Source of the DNA: Anaerolineales bacterium
GTDB taxonomy: Bacteria > Chloroflexota > Anaerolineae > Anaerolineales > Villigracilaceae
Assembly (NCBI GenBank): GCA_016928525.1
Contig: JAFGKO010000150.1
Coordinates: 1 to 39,951, forward strand
Reading direction: 5' to 3'
DNA length: 39,951 nucleotides
Below the pieces are notes generated by a model. It did no database searches. It had not been told where the DNA came from and saw only the letters and a list, made by a program, of their open reading frames with translations. This document shows, piece by piece, positions 8,141-16,166 of the stretch. Both the position numbers and the translations under genes were made by a program. The first letter of the stretch is position 1, and the number at the start of each line of letters is the position of its first letter.

Positions 8141-8171
8141 GGCGGGCGGTTGGTTGCCGCCCGCCTTTTTT
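8141..8171. terminator. GC-rich hairpin after the binding-protein gene
   Basis: GGCGGGCGG (8141-8149), a seven-base loop, CCGCCCGCC (8157-8165), then six T on the plus strand. The stem would form in the minus-strand operon mRNA right after the binding-protein stop, but there the U-run is only UU. It may act as a partial terminator or a 3'-end stabilizer that keeps binding-protein mRNA above that of the downstream enzymes. On the plus strand it has the form of an intrinsic terminator, though no plus-strand gene ends here. Confidence 0.6.
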
Positions 8172-8181
8172 CAAGCGCTGG

Positions 8182-9831
8182 TTACTTTAGTAATCCAGCA
8201 TCGGTCAATGCTTGTTTGGCAGAGGCTTCGTATTCGACAGCTCCCAACGTGTCGAGGCCGGCAAGATACTCAGCCCATGTGTCGTCGTTGAGTTCCTTTT
8301 GTCCAAGGACAAACTGGAGGATACCCTCGCTGTAGAAACGGTCAAAGTCAGCAGCGTTGTCAGGGGGCAGGATGACCTGGATTCCGCGTCCATCCACCCA
8401 GGGCTGGTCCTGGAAGAAGCCAAGGAAAGTCATCGGTTCCATCAGGCGTCCATTGATCGTATTGTAGGTAGGATAACGAGCCGTGATCTCCTGTTCAGAG
8501 TTGTAGAAGACCAACTGGTTACGCATTTGCGTGAACGGTTGACGTTCGGGGGCAGTGTAGGCTTCCACAGGATCAAGGCCTTCGGTAGAAATATTGCCAT
8601 TTGCATCGATGATGAAGTTCTTGCCTTCTTCACCGAAGCCGAGCAGATAGTAACCATCGGTTGCCATCCATTCGAGCAGGCGAGCAATCGCTTCAGCTTT
8701 ACCCGCATCAACGGCTTTCTGTGAAACACCGAAGATCTGACCGCGTCCGGTGTAGACGCCGTAGTACGCGTCACCATTGGGACCCTTCGGTGCAGCTACC
8801 GGGATCCACTCCGCATCGGGGAAATTCTCGTCAAACGGAGTGTAGTTGGATTTGTTGGTCAGGGCGGCGAAGTCCTCCCACATGATGCCGAACAAGCCCT
8901 GCTTCCAGCGTGCGCGGAAGTCGTCGCGAGTCAGTGTAGGCCAATCGGGATCGATGACCTTCGCATCCACCAAGGACTTGAAGTATGCCAGCGCTTCGGG
9001 ATATTGCTCGCTTCTGACGATGAGTCCGAAATTGGCGGGATCGGTAAAGTTCCATACTCCCGGAACACCGTACGCGCCCATGATGAAATCAAAGCGGTTG
9101 CCGAGGCCCTGACCGACGATGAAACCACCAAGGCCATAGGTATCGTTCTGGCCGTTGCCATCGGGATCCTGTTCCGTAAAAGCCTTGGCAACTGCTAATA
9201 GTTCTTCGGGTGTGACGGGGACTTCGAGCCCAAGTTTGTCGAGCCAATCCTTGCGGATGACAAAACCTTCGCGCCTCGGAAGGGGAGGCGGTTCGGGCAG
9301 GCCGTATTGCGTGCCATTGAATGTGACAAGATCGATTGCCAGCGGATCATTGTAATGAAGTTTGACGCGCTCAGGCATGAGAGGCATTAAATCATCAACC
9401 GGTGCCATTAATCCAAGTTCAACCAGTCTCAGCAAGGCTCCGCGGTTGTCATTGTTGGCGCTGACCATTTGAAACAGGTCAGGTAGATCGTTCGCGGCCG
9501 CGGCAGCATTGATCTTAGCCTCGCCGTCAGCGCCTGTCGGGACAATGACATAGGTGAGATTGATATTGAGTTCCTCACGGATGATGTCGTAGGCAATCCA
9601 GTCATCGGGCGGCGCGCCGGCTTCGGTCACGGTTGCCTGCGCCCAGAGCGCGATGTCAACGGGTTCCGGGGGGGTGGTCGGTTCAGGAACCGCTGTCGGT
9701 TCGACTGGGGCCGGGGCTCCTGGTTCTTCCGGCATGGCTTCTTCCGTAGGGGTTGCAGCGGGGGCACATGCAGCCAGGATCTGGCTTAGTACCAGAAGAG
9801 ATACTACAAAAATCAATTTCCAGTTTTTCAT
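8182..9831 (-). CDS. Lipoprotein sugar-binding protein of a CUT1 ABC transporter (LplA-like)
   Basis: A 549-residue extracellular solute-binding protein of the large LplA/YtcQ group. A signal peptide ends in the lipobox LAAC with Cys22, which would be lipid-modified and anchored outside the membrane, followed by a Pro/Glu/Thr-rich spacer to about residue 60. The mature part has the features of family 1 binding proteins, including RKDWLDKLGLEVPVTPEEL and TYGLGGF. It should capture pectin oligosaccharides for the two permeases encoded upstream. AAGGAG precedes the ATG. It lies third in the operon, 89 bases after the second permease, and a strong hairpin follows it. The ligand is inferred from the catabolic genes. 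Confidence 0.9.
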   Translation of the reverse strand: MKNWKLIFVVSLLVLSQILAACAPAATPTEEAMPEEPGAPAPVEPTAVPEPTTPPEPVDIALWAQATVTEAGAPPDDWIAYDIIREELNINLTYVIVPTGADGEAKINAAAAANDLPDLFQMVSANNDNRGALLRLVELGLMAPVDDLMPLMPERVKLHYNDPLAIDLVTFNGTQYGLPEPPPLPRREGFVIRKDWLDKLGLEVPVTPEELLAVAKAFTEQDPDGNGQNDTYGLGGFIVGQGLGNRFDFIMGAYGVPGVWNFTDPANFGLIVRSEQYPEALAYFKSLVDAKVIDPDWPTLTRDDFRARWKQGLFGIMWEDFAALTNKSNYTPFDENFPDAEWIPVAAPKGPNGDAYYGVYTGRGQIFGVSQKAVDAGKAEAIARLLEWMATDGYYLLGFGEEGKNFIIDANGNISTEGLDPVEAYTAPERQPFTQMRNQLVFYNSEQEITARYPTYNTINGRLMEPMTFLGFFQDQPWVDGRGIQVILPPDNAADFDRFYSEGILQFVLGQKELNDDTWAEYLAGLDTLGAVEYEASAKQALTDAGLLK

Positions 9832-9920
9832 CTTCTTCTCCTTTATGGGTTTTGTTTGAAAGAGAACATTGTTCCCTTTATTCCAGAATTAAGAACTAGA
9901 TTGACTTGATCATGGTATGT

Positions 9921-10799
9921 TTATTCCTTGACACCTCCTACCAATGTGCCTTTTGTAAAATAGCGTTGGATCCAGGGATAAACCAAAAGCATGGGGATCA
10001 TGGTGATTAACACACCCGCTGCTTTTAACGACTCGAGAGACGATGAACTGAATGCGTTATATTCCACATACTCATTGAAACTCGCTGAAATTAGAATGTT
10101 GCGAAGCAATACTGTTAACGGCATGAGTTTGCTGTCGTTCAAATAAAGGATTGGAGTGAAGAACTCGTTCCAGAAGTAAACGGCGTAGAAGAGCCCAATG
10201 GTCAGCAGGATCGGCTTTGACAACGGAAGTATGATGTGCCACAAAACCTGTAATTCATTTGCGCCGTCGATGCGGGCTGCATCCTTAAGTTCTTCGGGTA
10301 ACCCTTCAAAGAAGCTCATCATCACCAGCGTGTTGTAGACGCTGACCGCAGGCGGCAGGATGATGGCCAGAAAATTATTCGTCAGCTTCATACCCGTGAT
10401 CAACAAATAAACAGGAATTAACCCGGGGCTGAACAAATATGTGAACAGAACAAGCGTCATGATGAGTTTACGCCCAGGCAAATTGCGTGTGGAAAGTCCG
10501 TACGCAAGAGGCACGGTCAGGATCAAACTGATGGTAACGCCCAGCAGGGTGATGATCACGCTATTCAACGCAGCTCGGGGGAAAAGGGAATGACCTAAAA
10601 GTTGCCTGAAAGCTTCGAAGGTCCATTTGGTTGGAGAAAGGAAGAAGGGAACGCCTTCACGCGTATAAATATCGAGCGGGATGAAAGCAGTAACGATCAC
10701 CCGCCAGAACGGGACCAGGATAACGAGCAGGACGATTGTGAGGAAGATCGCGATTCCGATTTGAAAGATTACAGCGTCACGGGTTTTGGTGTGCAACAT
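9921..10799 (-). CDS. Carbohydrate ABC transporter permease (LplC/MalG-like)
   Basis: A 292-residue inner membrane permease of the CUT1 family with about six hydrophobic segments. The cytoplasmic EAA loop, which docks the ATPase, reads DAARIDGANELQVLWHIILP at about residues 193-212. It ends with the usual WIQRYFTKGTLVGGVKE. It forms the channel with the neighbouring LplB-like protein. The upstream permease's TAG stop is part of this gene's ribosome site (TAGGAG), with a gap of only nine bases, so translation is probably coupled. No ATPase gene is nearby; a shared MsmX-type ATPase encoded elsewhere is expected. Confidence 0.92.
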   Translation of the reverse strand: MLHTKTRDAVIFQIGIAIFLTIVLLVILVPFWRVIVTAFIPLDIYTREGVPFFLSPTKWTFEAFRQLLGHSLFPRAALNSVIITLLGVTISLILTVPLAYGLSTRNLPGRKLIMTLVLFTYLFSPGLIPVYLLITGMKLTNNFLAIILPPAVSVYNTLVMMSFFEGLPEELKDAARIDGANELQVLWHIILPLSKPILLTIGLFYAVYFWNEFFTPILYLNDSKLMPLTVLLRNILISASFNEYVEYNAFSSSSLESLKAAGVLITMIPMLLVYPWIQRYFTKGTLVGGVKE

Positions 10800-10808
10800 G
10801 CGATACTC

Positions 10809-11765
10809 CTAGAAAAGACTCTGTTGCGCCATGCGTTTGGCAACCCGGTTTGCAACCAGGATCAATACCAGGCCAATCACACCCTTGAAAAATCCCACCG
10901 CGGTTGCAAGACTGAACTGGAATTGCAAAACACCCTGACGGTAGACCCAGGTATCGATGATGTCGCCCACGCTGTACACGGGCACAGAATAAAGCACGAA
11001 GATCTGGTTGAAACCCGCTTCGAGAATATGCCCCATACGAAGTAGCGTGACCAGGACAATAACAGGCAATATGCCAGGCAGTGAAATGTACCAAATGCGC
11101 TGGAGAGGCGTTGCTCCATCCACAGCAGCGGCTTCGTACAAATCCGGGCTGATACCCAGAAGAGCTGCAAGGTACAGGATGGTACTCCAGCCTGTCTCTT
11201 TCCAAACATCGGAAAAGATGACCACCCAGCGGAATGTGTCTGGTGTTGTCAGAAATGGGATCGGATCACCCCCGAACTTTTTTATGATCTCGTTTAGCAA
11301 TCCATTTCCCGGCGAAAGGATGACCAGCAATACACCAAACATAATGACCCATGAAAGGAAGTGCGGCAGGTAGATCGCTGTCTGCACAAAAGTGCGGAAG
11401 CGCACAAGCCAGGTTTCATGCAAAGCAATCGCACATATCACTGCCAACGGCAAGCCCAGAATAAGTTTTGCCAAACTGAAGATGATTGTGTTTGTGAGAA
11501 GCTCGGTGAAATAGAACGAATTGATGAATGTCTCAAAATGCTTGAAGCCTACCCACGGACTTCCCATCACACCGAGCAGTGGCTTAAAATCCTTGAATGC
11601 GATCTGCGCATTCCAGAGCGGTCCGTATTTGAAAATCAAAAAGTAGATCAACGTTGGCAACATTAAGAAATAGAGCCAGCGCTGCCGCCAAATAGAACGG
11701 AATATGTTTCTGAAATTGAACCTATCGGTGAGTGGTAACTTTGAGGGGAGTGTTTTCAGTGTCAT
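10809..11765 (-). CDS. Carbohydrate ABC transporter permease (LplB/MalF-like)
   Basis: A 318-residue CUT1 permease, first gene of the pectin operon. It begins with a short basic N-terminus and WLYFLMLPTLIYFLIFKYGP as first membrane segment, continues with about five more, and has the EAA loop EAAAVDGATPLQRIWYISLP. Many LplB/YtgG relatives share the KYGPLWNAQIAFKDF stretch. The ATG at 11765 was chosen because GGAG lies five bases before it and the protein then starts like its family; a longer in-frame start at 11852 would cover the candidate operator. Transcription is divergent from the large regulator gene. Confidence 0.9.
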   Translation of the reverse strand: MTLKTLPSKLPLTDRFNFRNIFRSIWRQRWLYFLMLPTLIYFLIFKYGPLWNAQIAFKDFKPLLGVMGSPWVGFKHFETFINSFYFTELLTNTIIFSLAKLILGLPLAVICAIALHETWLVRFRTFVQTAIYLPHFLSWVIMFGVLLVILSPGNGLLNEIIKKFGGDPIPFLTTPDTFRWVVIFSDVWKETGWSTILYLAALLGISPDLYEAAAVDGATPLQRIWYISLPGILPVIVLVTLLRMGHILEAGFNQIFVLYSVPVYSVGDIIDTWVYRQGVLQFQFSLATAVGFFKGVIGLVLILVANRVAKRMAQQSLF

Positions 11766-11825
11766 TTTTTCTCCGATGAAATGGATTTTGGGTCGATCAG
11801 AGCCAAAACCAAGTTCACCTGAAGA

Positions 11826-11841
11826 GATGATGCGAATCATC
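11826..11841. promoter_or_regulatory. Candidate operator, perfect 6-4-6 dyad in the divergent intergenic region
   Basis: GATGAT (11826-11831), GCGA, ATCATC (11836-11841). It lies in the 207-base gap between the permease operon and the regulator gene, 61 bases upstream of the permease start. A site here could control both directions. The regulator ends in an AraC-type domain; such proteins often bind direct repeats, so another factor is possible. I saw no consensus -35/-10 pair in this gap. Confidence 0.35.
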
Positions 11842-11972
11842 ACAATTGGCATCTTAGCAGGTTAGGGTTGGATTTTGGCGCTGCACACTTGGACAAAACA
11901 GACCTTTATGATGACGATGCCCATGATTGGGCAATCCATAGTAAACTTATTTTACAAGAGGTACTCATAGCC

Positions 11973-14900
11973 ATGCAAAAATCCTCATCCACTAACCGAC
12001 CCACCCTGGGATTTCTGCTTGCCAGTCTGCATACTGGCGCGAGCCTGGTCATTTGGCCCAGCTTGCTAGATGCCGCTGAACGTCATGACGTGAACTTGAT
12101 CTGCTTTCCGGGCGGGCGTCTCCAGGCCGCAGACTCTTTTGAAATTCAACGTAACGCAATCTTCGACCTGGCAAGTCACAAATGTCTTGACGGATTGATC
12201 ACCTGGTCATCGTCTTTAGGGGGTGTATTAGGACCGGCTGAAATCCGGGCTTTTCACCAACGTTACCAACTGCTCCCAATGGTCAGCCTGGCGCAATTCA
12301 TGGAAGGCATGCCGACCGTCTCTGTAGATAGTTACCTCGGGATGCGCGCCCTGCTCGCCCATTTAATCGAAGAACATGGTTTCCGCCGCCTGGCGTTCAT
12401 TCGCGGGCCTGAAGAACATTACTACGCACAGGAACGTTACCGCGCTTATCTCGATTCTCTCCAGACCCTTGACCTGCCTCTCGTGCCCAAGCTTGTCACC
12501 CGCCCCCTGCCCTGGGAGGCGGGAGCAGAAGCGATAGAGATCCTGCTGGACGAGCGCGGTCTCAAGCCAGGGGTGGATTTCGAAGTAGTCATCGCGGTGA
12601 GCGACATGATGGCCTTATGGGCGATGAAGACCCTGCAAGCGCGTGGCTTCGAAGTCCCTGCTGAGATTGCAGTGACGGGATTCAACAACTCTATCGAAGA
12701 ACGGCTCGCTACCCCGCCTCTCACTACGGTTGACCTGCCCTTTTATGAACAGGGCTCAAAAGCGATGGAGGTGCTCCTACAACAACTCGCAGGGGAGTCC
12801 GTCCCAGCGTTGAGCACGTTACCGTCGAAGCTGATCGTACGACAATCTTGCGGCTGTCCATCGAAGGCACTTGCGCTGGCATCGTTCTCTCCGGTCAAAG
12901 ATGCATCGGGAAAAAGCAAAGGGGAGATAAATCTCGAAAATGCGCGAGCAGGCTGCTTGTCCGAGATAGAAGCGATAATGGATCTCGCTCCAGAAAGAGC
13001 AAAAGAGTGGCTGGGGTCCGTTTTCGATGCGTTCATCCAAGAACTCGAAGAAGCATCGCAAAATTTTTTGTCCGTGCTGAATTATGTACTCGACCAAGCC
13101 CTGCACACGGACTACGATATTGTGCACTGGCAAAATGCAATATCGATCCTGAGATATTGGGGATTGCAATATGTTCCAAAATCAAAACAAGTGAATGTGG
13201 AAATGCTTATATCACAAGCGCGTGTTGTCGTCGAAGAGGCCCATCAGCGTTCGCAGGCGTATGCGCAATGGCAGGCGAAACGTGAGGCAGAGAATTTACG
13301 CGAAACCAACCGGGAATTGCTGACAGCATTCGATGTAAATCAACTCACAGATGTGCTGGTAGAACGCCTGCCTGCGCTTGGAATTCCGAGCGCATACCTT
13401 GTAACATACGAGCAGACGACTGACGCAGAAGTCCCAAAACATGCGCGGTTGAGGCTGGCCTACATCGATCAGCAGCGTGCGGATATCGAGCCAGGGGGGC
13501 TGCGTTTTCCAACATACCATGTCATTCCACAGGATTTTCTCCCACAAAGTCATCGTTACAGCCTTGTGGTTGAACCGCTTTACTTCCAAGACAAATCATT
13601 GGGATATGTTGTTTTCGAAATCGGCCCACACGATGGCAACATCTATGAACTCCTGCGTAACAACTTAAGCAGCGCATTGCAGGGAGCCATGCTGTTTCAA
13701 GAAATCCAGCAAGCCCGCCTCGACGCCGAAAAAGCAGACCGCATCAAGTCTCGTTTGCTTGCGAACGTCAGCCATGAGATGCGTACGCCGTTGAACATCA
13801 TCATGGGCTATACACAAGACGCGTTGCGCACCCCGAACAGGTATGGAGATAAACTCCCTACACCCTTGTTGAGCGATATGTACCAAATTCACAGCAACGC
13901 CGAGCACCAATTGCGCGTCATCAATGATCTGCTGGATCTGTCACGCGCCGAAATCGACGAACTCGACCTGTCGCTCGAACTGCTCGACCCGCATCAGTTG
14001 TTGCTGGATGCGTTCCACAGCCTCGCGGATCAATCTACATCGCCGGATATCCAATGGAAAATCAGTGTGCCAGACCGTCTACCGCAGATCAGAGCCGATG
14101 CAGTTCGATTGCGTCAGGTTTTCCTGAACCTCCTGAGCAATGCAAAGAAATATACAGAGAATGGGGAGATCACACTTGGTGCGGAGGTCCTACCGCCGCA
14201 GATTCACTTTTGGGTGACCGATACGGGCCTGGGCATTGACCCGGAACAACAGGAACGTATCTTCGAACCTTTTGTGACCGTAGAAGACAATCGCCGCATC
14301 GCCGGTGGGATCGGACTGGGACTCTCCATCACACGTCATCTCGTCGCGCTTCACGGCGGGACAATGAAACTGGATAGCCAACCCAATCGGGGTTCTACTT
14401 TCCACATTTACCTGCCACTCCCCGCCCTTGACCAGACAAAACCTACCAGACCGGACGATTTGCCCTCTGTGTTGTTGCTTATTACAACTCACGCTGAACC
14501 AGCAAAAGAAATCACCGAAATGTGCCAGCGACAGAATCTGGAAATCTTTCAATTACGTGATAGCGAAGATCTGGAAACCGCACTGGGCGAGACAAAGCCG
14601 GTTGCCCTTGCATGGGATTTATCCAATGCGCAGCCCGGCGACTGGGCTCTCGTGCGTCGCCTGCGGCATTATCCCAACCTGAGCCAGGCGCCGTTCATCC
14701 TCTACGGCCAACTTACCGATCCCTCGGCAGCCCTTCGACAGGCCCAGGATGGCACCCTTCGCCCTCCTCACGGGGACAGGCAGGCTCAAGATGGCAGCTC
14801 GGGACAAGTGGGCATGACCGGCTTCATTGTCAAATCATCGGATACAAAAACGCTACTCGACGCGGTCATTGCAATGAGCCCCGCGCAGGCGACAGGTCCG

Positions 14901-15605
14901 ATCTTGATCGTAGATGACGATCCGCAAGTACGAGAAACCCATAAGGCGCTGGTGGAAAAGGGTTTACCCGGTCATCCCGTCCGCTCGGCAGAGGACGGCA
15001 AAGCAGCATTAGCAGTGATGGAAAAGGAAGTTCCAGCCCTGGTTTTATTAGATCTTGTCATGCCGAACTTGAGCGGCGCGGATGTACTGGATCAAATGCG
15101 CGCCGACGTAAAGCTCCGGCAAGTGCCGGTCATTATCCTGAGTAACAAGATGATGACCCTGGAAGATGTCAGTCGCATCGAAAGTCACACATATGTGACA
15201 TTGCAAAGCAAAGGGATATGGTCAGACGCGGAAACGATCAGCGCAATGAACCGCGCCATCTTTGGGACCGACACCCTCCCCGCGCACACCAGTGGACTTG
15301 TCAAGCAGGCTATCGCCTATTTGCACCAAAATTACACACGCTCCGTATCGCGCTGGGAAATCGCCGAGGCGGTGGGCGTCAGTGAAGATTATCTCAGCCG
15401 CGTTTTCAATCGTGAGCTGACGATCTCGCCTTGGGATTATCTTAACCGTTATCGTGTGCTTCAATCGAAGCACTTGCTTTTACACACATCTGATTCGATA
15501 GGCGTTATTGCTCGTCAAGTTGGCTTCAAAGACCAGGCCTACTTCAGCAGAGTCTTCCATAAAATCACGGGGGTATCACCGCAGACATTTCGAGAAGTTT
15601 CTTAA
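11973..15605 (+). CDS. Soluble hybrid regulator: LacI-type sugar sensor, histidine kinase, receiver, AraC domain
   Basis: A 1210-residue one-protein two-component system. Residues about 10-292 resemble the periplasmic-binding-like sensor of LacI/GalR repressors (TLGFLLASL, GMRALLAHLIEEHGFRRLAFIRG, AVTGFNN) but no LacI helix-turn-helix precedes it. A linker with GAF-like character follows (about 440-570). The kinase has the H-box His601 (SHEMRTPLN), N-box Asn723, DTGLG (Asp750) and GIGLGLS (779-785). A degenerate receiver (about 832-968) contains a repeat insertion. An intact receiver follows with Asp981-983 and phospho-acceptor Asp1027 in LLDLVMP. An AraC-type pair of helix-turn-helix motifs ends the protein (about 1110-1210). 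No membrane segment is visible, so it should sense an imported sugar in the cytosol and control the divergent pectin operon. AAGAGGT lies 12 bases before the ATG; an upstream TTG at 11868 is less likely. Confidence 0.9.
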   Translation: MQKSSSTNRPTLGFLLASLHTGASLVIWPSLLDAAERHDVNLICFPGGRLQAADSFEIQRNAIFDLASHKCLDGLITWSSSLGGVLGPAEIRAFHQRYQLLPMVSLAQFMEGMPTVSVDSYLGMRALLAHLIEEHGFRRLAFIRGPEEHYYAQERYRAYLDSLQTLDLPLVPKLVTRPLPWEAGAEAIEILLDERGLKPGVDFEVVIAVSDMMALWAMKTLQARGFEVPAEIAVTGFNNSIEERLATPPLTTVDLPFYEQGSKAMEVLLQQLAGESVPALSTLPSKLIVRQSCGCPSKALALASFSPVKDASGKSKGEINLENARAGCLSEIEAIMDLAPERAKEWLGSVFDAFIQELEEASQNFLSVLNYVLDQALHTDYDIVHWQNAISILRYWGLQYVPKSKQVNVEMLISQARVVVEEAHQRSQAYAQWQAKREAENLRETNRELLTAFDVNQLTDVLVERLPALGIPSAYLVTYEQTTDAEVPKHARLRLAYIDQQRADIEPGGLRFPTYHVIPQDFLPQSHRYSLVVEPLYFQDKSLGYVVFEIGPHDGNIYELLRNNLSSALQGAMLFQEIQQARLDAEKADRIKSRLLANVSHEMRTPLNIIMGYTQDALRTPNRYGDKLPTPLLSDMYQIHSNAEHQLRVINDLLDLSRAEIDELDLSLELLDPHQLLLDAFHSLADQSTSPDIQWKISVPDRLPQIRADAVRLRQVFLNLLSNAKKYTENGEITLGAEVLPPQIHFWVTDTGLGIDPEQQERIFEPFVTVEDNRRIAGGIGLGLSITRHLVALHGGTMKLDSQPNRGSTFHIYLPLPALDQTKPTRPDDLPSVLLLITTHAEPAKEITEMCQRQNLEIFQLRDSEDLETALGETKPVALAWDLSNAQPGDWALVRRLRHYPNLSQAPFILYGQLTDPSAALRQAQDGTLRPPHGDRQAQDGSSGQVGMTGFIVKSSDTKTLLDAVIAMSPAQATGPILIVDDDPQVRETHKALVEKGLPGHPVRSAEDGKAALAVMEKEVPALVLLDLVMPNLSGADVLDQMRADVKLRQVPVIILSNKMMTLEDVSRIESHTYVTLQSKGIWSDAETISAMNRAIFGTDTLPAHTSGLVKQAIAYLHQNYTRSVSRWEIAEAVGVSEDYLSRVFNRELTISPWDYLNRYRVLQSKHLLLHTSDSIGVIARQVGFKDQAYFSRVFHKITGVSPQTFREVS
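14731..14799 (+). repeat. Intergenic-type repeat inserted in frame in the regulator gene
   Basis: CCTTCGACAGGCCCAGGATGGC is followed 32 bases later by a similar CAGGCTCAAGATGGC. Both are versions of the CTTCGACAGGCTCAGGATGGC repeat that I associate with Chloroflexota intergenic DNA. In the protein they give RQAQDG twice (residues 922-927 and 936-941) within TLRPPHGD, a low-complexity stretch inside the degenerate receiver. The reading frame stays open through it. Confidence 0.6.
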
Positions 15606-15640
15606 GCACTAACAGTAACTTCAACCAGTATTCCCAAAGG

Positions 15641-15880
15641 TCATTTCGCCCCGACGGGCTCCCGAGACGGTGTGCAACACCTCCGCCAATGCATAGACTG
15701 GGCTCTATCACTCCCCGCCACATCTACAATTGTTCGCGCAAGTTTCAATACACGATAATAACCCCGCATCCATAAGTTCAATTGGCCCATAGCCTGGCAC
15801 ACCAGACACTCCCCCACTTCATCTACTGCTCCTCGCATATTTTCCTGAATTTAGATCTGGCAAATTGCCTTCACAATTCA
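15641..15880 (-). pseudogene. comM: Decayed C-terminal fragment of a ComM/YifB-type Mg-chelatase-like ATPase
   Basis: On the minus strand from 15838 to 15641 a translation contains AMGQLNLWMRGYYRVLKLART followed by IVDVAGSDRAQSMHW, which lines up with the end of ComM (pattern QLNLSARAYHRILKLARTIADLAG, then HLAEALQYR). The HLAEALQYR equivalent has become HWRRCCTPSRE, as expected after a frameshift. Upstream, 15839-15880 encodes ARSKF in another frame, like the ARxRF stretch that precedes this part in ComM, so a deletion is likely. Only about 65 of some 500 residues remain and no ATPase motifs are present. Intact ComM helps branch migration during uptake of DNA; this copy cannot work. It lies between the regulator and the biosynthetic locus, a possible scar of rearrangement. 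Confidence 0.65.
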
Positions 15881-16115
15881 GAGTTATAGTTCAAATATTT
15901 ACGTAGCACTCTGTAATGTACAGAATTAGCGTACTTCTGCCACACGCAGATCGGGTTGCAGACAATATCCGTCCCTTCGAGTGCACACACCGTCGTTCTC
16001 TCGCGGCCTGCACTCGCCCTCGTATCAATGCCGATTACTCGGCCAGATGGGCCGCAAAATCAATTAAGAGCAATCAGATGAAATATGTTAGAATTTCACC
16101 AATTTCCAGGATCCA
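15881..16115. other. Intergenic DNA without a recognized gene
   Basis: I recognize no gene here. Short open frames exist on both strands, the longest plus-strand one starting at 15916, but none shows family motifs, a ribosome site or codon bias. The part from 16040 to 16115 is AT-rich and probably contains the promoter of the ketosynthase gene; TTAGAAT at 16088-16094 is a weak -10 candidate. Confidence 0.4.
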
Positions 16116-16131
16116 AACCACTGAGGTGGTT
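16116..16131. promoter_or_regulatory. Candidate operator, perfect 6-4-6 dyad before the ketosynthase gene
   Basis: AACCAC (16116-16121), TGAG, GTGGTT (16126-16131), ending 35 bases before the ATG at 16167. The position, just downstream of a possible -10 at 16088, would suit a repressor site or a leader hairpin. No regulator gene lies inside the biosynthetic locus, so a binding protein cannot be named. Confidence 0.35.
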
Positions 16132-16166
16132 ATTAGCTCCATTTTTGTCGGAGTGAATCACAACTG

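Noticed and set aside
11868..11972. TTG start giving 35 extra residues to the regulator
   Set aside because: No ribosome site and no similarity of the extra residues; the ATG at 11973 begins just before the conserved sensor domain.
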